A stretch of 15,085 nt of DNA, from contig CAJMPM010000008.1 of the NCBI GenBank assembly GCA_905215225.1, positions 1-15,085 of the forward strand. Reading direction: 5' to 3'. The notes under the pieces are model-generated. The model was not told where the DNA came from, did no database searches, and was given only the letters and a program-made list of their open reading frames with translations. This stretch comes from an uncultured bacterium (GTDB lineage: Bacteria; Actinomycetota; Coriobacteriia; Coriobacteriales; Coriobacteriaceae). Of the stretch, positions 11,784 through 15,085 are shown piece after piece. The position numbers were made by a program, and so were the translations under genes. Positions within the stretch are counted from its first letter, which is position 1; every line of letters begins with the position of its first letter.

Positions 11784-12932
11784 ATGAAAACCATCAATCG
11801 TCTGGCCTCCTTTATCAAGGCCGACCATCGTTATGTGTACCTGGGCACGAGCGTCATTGCGGCGCTCGGCCTGGCGTTTAGCCAGCGCAACCCCACACCG
11901 CTGAGCTTCTTGGCCCCCACCGGCATCTTCCAGGACTGCCTTTGGGCGATTCTTTGGGCCTGGATTGTCGTGTCGGCGGCGGCGCTGGTCACCAAACTTA
12001 TGCATTGGAATGACTATCGCGAAAAGTCGCCGTTCGCATCCGAGCGTTTCCGCCGCGGCGCGCGCCTGGGCAGCTACGTCGTGGTCGCCATCGCGGCGAT
12101 CTTTTTCGTGGACCGCTGCGTCATGTCGTTTATCGACCTGGTGCAGGTGAGCATTGTCTCGGATTCCAACCCTAGCGACTTTTTGTCGAGCCTGGTCTAC
12201 ATGACCTACAAGAGCGGCGACTTCTTTATCCGCGGCATCGAGATCACCATCGCGCTTGCCACCTTCGGTACCGTCATCGCCTTTTTCCTGGCGCTGCTCT
12301 TTGTGTTCCTGCGTATTCAGACGTTCGATCGCGTGGACAACGACCTGGTGCGCTTCTTTAAGAGTGTCGGTCGCGGCTTTGCGACTGTCTACTCCACCAT
12401 CGTGCGCGGTACGCCCATGATGGTTCAGGGCCTGCTCATCTATTACGCGGGCTTCACCGTTTTGCGCGGCATGGGCTTCGAGACCGCCCAGGCCAACCAG
12501 ATTTGGAGTACCTTCACCGCCGGCCTCGTCACCATCTCGCTCAACTCCACCGCCTACATGATGGAGGTCCTGCGCGGCGGCATCGAGTCCATCGATCCCG
12601 GCCAAGCCGAGGCGGCGCGATCGCTGGGCCTGTCGCAGTGGCAGGCCATGCGCAAAGTCGTGTTCCCCCAGGGCATTAAAAACGCTATTCCGGCGCTCAC
12701 CAACGAGCTCATCATCAACATCAAGGATTCGTCGGTGCTTTCGGTCATCGGCGTGTTCGACCTTATGTACGCTACTACCACGGTCGCCGGCGTGTACTAC
12801 CGCCAGATGGAGGTCTACTGCGTGGCGCTCGTGGTCTACCTGATCCTGACGCTCGTGGCGAGCCGCCTGCTCGAAGCCTTTGGCAAAAAGCTCGGTGCCG
12901 AGGCTCCGGCCACGCTGCCCAGCTCTAACTAG
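11784..12932 (+). CDS. Amino acid ABC transporter permease (HisMQ/GlnP type) with N-terminal membrane extension
   Basis: This 382-residue membrane subunit is much longer than the usual 210-240 residues of HisM/GlnP permeases. The extra 140 or so residues at the N terminus contain three hydrophobic segments (about 19-35, 50-72 and 95-120). The core begins near residue 145 (DFFIRGIEITIALATFG). It contains the transport signature TIVRGTPMMVQGLLIYY and the ATPase-contact loop GQAEAARSLGLSQWQAMRKVVFPQ, close to the EAA consensus. It is a single permease gene, so it probably forms a homodimer. Start ATG 11784 has GGAGG upstream and follows the binding-protein stop by 9 bases. The gene ends 22 bases before the ATPase gene. 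Confidence 0.94.
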   Translation: MKTINRLASFIKADHRYVYLGTSVIAALGLAFSQRNPTPLSFLAPTGIFQDCLWAILWAWIVVSAAALVTKLMHWNDYREKSPFASERFRRGARLGSYVVVAIAAIFFVDRCVMSFIDLVQVSIVSDSNPSDFLSSLVYMTYKSGDFFIRGIEITIALATFGTVIAFFLALLFVFLRIQTFDRVDNDLVRFFKSVGRGFATVYSTIVRGTPMMVQGLLIYYAGFTVLRGMGFETAQANQIWSTFTAGLVTISLNSTAYMMEVLRGGIESIDPGQAEAARSLGLSQWQAMRKVVFPQGIKNAIPALTNELIINIKDSSVLSVIGVFDLMYATTTVAGVYYRQMEVYCVALVVYLILTLVASRLLEAFGKKLGAEAPATLPSSN

Positions 12933-12954
12933 GCTTAAGACGAGGAGAATCATC

Positions 12955-13740
12955 ATGGCAGATACCGCCATTACCGGCGTTGCGGCCGCCGCACAAACTA
13001 AAGAGCCGCTCATCCGCGTCGAGGGCCTGCGCAAGAGCTTCGGCTCGCTCGAGGTACTCAAGGGCATCGACCTGTCCGTTAACCCCGGCGAGGTCGTCAC
13101 CATTATCGGCGCCTCGGGCTCGGGCAAGTCGACCTTCCTGCGCTGCCTCAACCTGCTCGAGACCCCGGACGCGGGCCACATCTGGTTCCACGGCCAGGAC
13201 CTTACGGCCGAGCGCTGCAATATCAATAAACTCCGCGAGGACATCGGCATGGTGTTCCAGGGCTTTAACCTGTTCAACAACATGGACGTGCTCGACAACT
13301 GCACGCTCGCGCCCGTCACGCTCAAAAAGATGAGCAAGGCCGAGGCCGAGAAGGTCGCGATGGAGCATCTGACGAGCGTGGGACTCGAAAAGTTCGCGCA
13401 CGCCGCCGTGGGCCGCCTGTCCGGTGGTCAAAAACAGCGCGTAGCCATCGCACGCGCCCTGTGCATGAATCCGCAGATCATGCTGTTCGACGAGCCGACC
13501 TCCGCACTCGACCCCGAGATTGTGGGAGAGGTGCTCGAGGTCATGCGCAAGCTCGCTGCCGACGGCATGACCATGGTCGTCGTCACGCACGAGATGGCCT
13601 TTGCCCGCACCGTGTCCGATCGCGTGGTCTTTATGGACAAGGGCGTGGTGCTCGAGGACGCCGCGCCGGCCGAGCTCTTCGGTAACCCCAAACACCAGCG
13701 CACTCGTGAGTTCCTCTCGCGTTATCTCGAGGACAAATAA
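12955..13740 (+). CDS. Amino acid ABC transporter ATP-binding protein (HisP/GlnQ type)
   Basis: This 261-residue cytoplasmic ATPase powers the transporter encoded by the two genes before it. It shows the complete set of motifs: Walker A GASGSGKST (52-60), Q-loop FQGFNLF (101-107), signature LSGGQKQR (155-162), Walker B IMLFDEP ending at E180, D-loop SALDP, and the H-loop histidine H212 in VVVTHEM. The spacing and the stretch VGLEKFAHAAVGRLSGG are typical of polar amino acid importers. The frame runs upstream to an ATG at 12880 inside the permease gene, but ATG 12955, with GAGGAG in front, fits the family start. A short N-terminal tail (2-17) precedes the first strand. It is the last gene of the operon before a hairpin at 13764-13788. 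Confidence 0.96.
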   Translation: MADTAITGVAAAAQTKEPLIRVEGLRKSFGSLEVLKGIDLSVNPGEVVTIIGASGSGKSTFLRCLNLLETPDAGHIWFHGQDLTAERCNINKLREDIGMVFQGFNLFNNMDVLDNCTLAPVTLKKMSKAEAEKVAMEHLTSVGLEKFAHAAVGRLSGGQKQRVAIARALCMNPQIMLFDEPTSALDPEIVGEVLEVMRKLAADGMTMVVVTHEMAFARTVSDRVVFMDKGVVLEDAAPAELFGNPKHQRTREFLSRYLEDK

Positions 13741-13763
13741 CCGACCGCAAACGCTTATGTGGC

Positions 13764-13788
13764 AGGGCCGCTCCGGTGGGGCGGCCCT
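13764..13788 (+). terminator. GC-rich hairpin after the ABC operon
   Basis: AGGGCCGC and GCGGCCCT form a perfect 8-bp stem with a 9-base loop, 23 bases after the ATPase stop. No T tract follows, so it may be a weak terminator or a stabilising 3' hairpin, and read-through into the peptidase gene is possible. Confidence 0.5.
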
Positions 13789-13812
13789 CGTCATCACAAT
13801 CGAAAGGATGTC

Positions 13813-15085
13813 ATGGCCGAGGTTTGGCGCTTCTTTGCGCATGAGGATGATTTTGCCGATTTGGACGAAGCTGGTGCGTGCGAGCGCCTGGGCCGCGTGC
13901 TGTCGTTTCCGACCATCTCGAGTATGGATGCCGAGGCGGTGAACTGGCAGCCGTTCGACGACCTGCGCGCCTATATGCAGCAGGCGTGGCCGTACGTGTT
14001 CGCGGCGGGCGAGGTCGAGCTTATCGACCATTCGCTGTTGGTGACGCTTAGCGGTTCCGACCCCGCCCTCAAACCCGTCATGCTCATGGGTCACATGGAC
14101 GTGGTTCCCGTGGTGCCCGGCACCGAGGCTGACTGGACGCATGCCCCCTTTAGCGGCTACGTGGACGACACCTACATTTGGGGTCGCGGCGCTATCGACA
14201 TGAAAGACCAGGTCGCAGGCATTCTCGAGGCGGTTGAGTATGCGCTGGCGCACGGCTGGGAGCACGAGCGCACCCTGCTGCTCGCCTTTGGCCAGGACGA
14301 GGAGACTACGCAGTACGGCGCAGGCGCCATCGGCCGCGTGCTCGAGGAGCGCGGCATTGAGCTTGAGTACCTGATCGACGAGGGCGACTACCGCATCGTT
14401 TCGGCTGCCGAGTACAGCGCGGGCGAGGGCTGGCTTATGCATGCCGACCTTGCCGAGAAGGGCTACGCCGACATCGTGCTCAAGACGAAGAGTGAAGGCG
14501 GGCATTCGTCTAACCCCTACGGCGGCTCTTCGCTCGAGGTGCTCAGCCGTGCCATCACCGCAATCTGCGATATCGAGTGGCCGACGCGCGTGACCGACTT
14601 GCTTGCCGCTCAACTCGTCGAGTTGGGGCTCTACACGGCCGATGAAATTGCCGCCAACGGGGATGCCATTGTCCGCGATTGCCTCGTCAGCAAAAAGCTC
14701 TATCCGCTGGTGACGACCACCTGCGCGCCCACGCAGATCGAGGGTGGCAGCACCGGCGCCAACGTAATGCCGCAGGATATGTGGGCCAACATTAACTTCC
14801 GCATGCTCGAGGGTACGAGCGTGGTCGACGTTGTGGCGCGCTGCCGTGAGGCGGTTGCCGGGGCGGACCTTGCCGGTTGTGTCGAAGTGGAGCTGGGCCC
14901 CGGCAGCTCCGAGCCTTCGCCGTCTCCGCGTGTCGGTGGACCGGGGCTCGAGGCCGTTCGCGCCATCGCCGCCCGCTATTTCCGTGATCCAAAGGGGACG
15001 GAGGAAAACGGACCGAGTGCGACGGGCGGGGCTCCTGTCAGCATCGTCCCCTCGACCGTGATCGGCGCGACCGACGCTGCCAACT
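13813..15085 (+). CDS. M20 family metallopeptidase (partial, runs off the right edge)
   Basis: At least 424 residues are open from ATG 13813, preceded by GAAAGGATG, with no stop before the window ends. This is a two-zinc M20 peptidase or deacylase of the carboxypeptidase S/dipeptidase kind. First zinc motif: LMGHMDVVP with H94 and D96. Bridging Asp: GRGAIDMKD with D129. Catalytic and ligand glutamates: GQDEET with E163 and E164. Fourth ligand: IDEGDY with D189. The dimerisation lid lies around KTKSEGGHSSNPYGGSS, containing the usual HSS. The C-terminal part reaches VPSTVIGATDAAN, the region just before the last zinc histidine, which would lie outside the window. It probably cleaves short peptides or N-acyl amino acids in the cytoplasm. 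Standing after an amino acid importer it may work with it, though a 72-base gap with a hairpin lies between. Confidence 0.93.
   Translation, partial: MAEVWRFFAHEDDFADLDEAGACERLGRVLSFPTISSMDAEAVNWQPFDDLRAYMQQAWPYVFAAGEVELIDHSLLVTLSGSDPALKPVMLMGHMDVVPVVPGTEADWTHAPFSGYVDDTYIWGRGAIDMKDQVAGILEAVEYALAHGWEHERTLLLAFGQDEETTQYGAGAIGRVLEERGIELEYLIDEGDYRIVSAAEYSAGEGWLMHADLAEKGYADIVLKTKSEGGHSSNPYGGSSLEVLSRAITAICDIEWPTRVTDLLAAQLVELGLYTADEIAANGDAIVRDCLVSKKLYPLVTTTCAPTQIEGGSTGANVMPQDMWANINFRMLEGTSVVDVVARCREAVAGADLAGCVEVELGPGSSEPSPSPRVGGPGLEAVRAIAARYFRDPKGTEENGPSATGGAPVSIVPSTVIGATDAAN

Noticed and set aside
10860..13337. Very long open frame on the minus strand (825 codons)
   Set aside because: It lies opposite three well-supported ABC transporter genes. 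Long antisense frames are expected in GC-rich codon-biased DNA, and the translation shows no family features.
12925..14613. 562-codon open frame on the minus strand
   Set aside because: It is antisense to the ABC ATPase and the M20 peptidase, both of which have full motif sets and ribosome binding sites.

Overview
The window looks like chromosome from a high-GC anaerobic actinobacterium of the class Coriobacteriia, most like a gut Collinsella. This is inferred from protein character, GC-rich third positions and gene content; there is no rRNA to confirm it.

Layout. (1) Positions 1-1723 are an accessory patch. A lower-GC gene for an AbiEi-like/DUF559-like protein (306-1301, +) sits between two related long palindromes. 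It is followed by about 400 bases without a gene, made of terminator hairpins and repeated pieces of a tRNA 3' end. (2) tRNA-Gly(TCC) and tRNA-Pro(TGG) lie at 1724-1880 (-), with a good sigma70-type promoter at 1932-1960. (3) A BrnQ-type branched-chain amino acid carrier follows at 1972-3330 (-). (4) A tightly packed minus-strand operon runs from 8538 down to 3408: acyl-CoA dehydratase activase, GT4 glycosyltransferase, selD, yedF, a DUF3343 gene and an EF2568-type cysteine desulfurase, closed by a strong terminator at 3351-3384. (5) On the plus strand lie a one-pass membrane protein (8711-9577), an aldose 1-epimerase family protein (9691-10584), a polar amino acid ABC transporter (10848-13740) and an M20 metallopeptidase that runs off the right edge (13813-15085).

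Main finding. The selD gene is a selenoprotein gene. Conventional reading starts it at a TTG at 6489, but the true frame opens at ATG 6549 and crosses an in-frame TGA at 6499-6501, exactly where the catalytic Cys/Sec of SelD belongs (residue 17, followed by Lys20). A hairpin with an AGGUC loop region lies just downstream and is a candidate bacterial SECIS. The selD start overlaps the end of the glycosyltransferase gene by 8 bases, so the two are probably translationally coupled.

How the genes may work together. SelD makes selenophosphate. The desulfurase, YedF and the DUF3343 protein are the partners known from the labile-selenium (selenium-dependent molybdenum hydroxylase) trait. A glycosyltransferase coupled to selD recalls SenB/SenC of selenoneine biosynthesis, where a glycosyltransferase-fold enzyme makes a selenosugar from selenophosphate. 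Whether this GT4 enzyme does anything similar is inference. The activase at the head of the operon has no dehydratase or double-cubane partner in the window.
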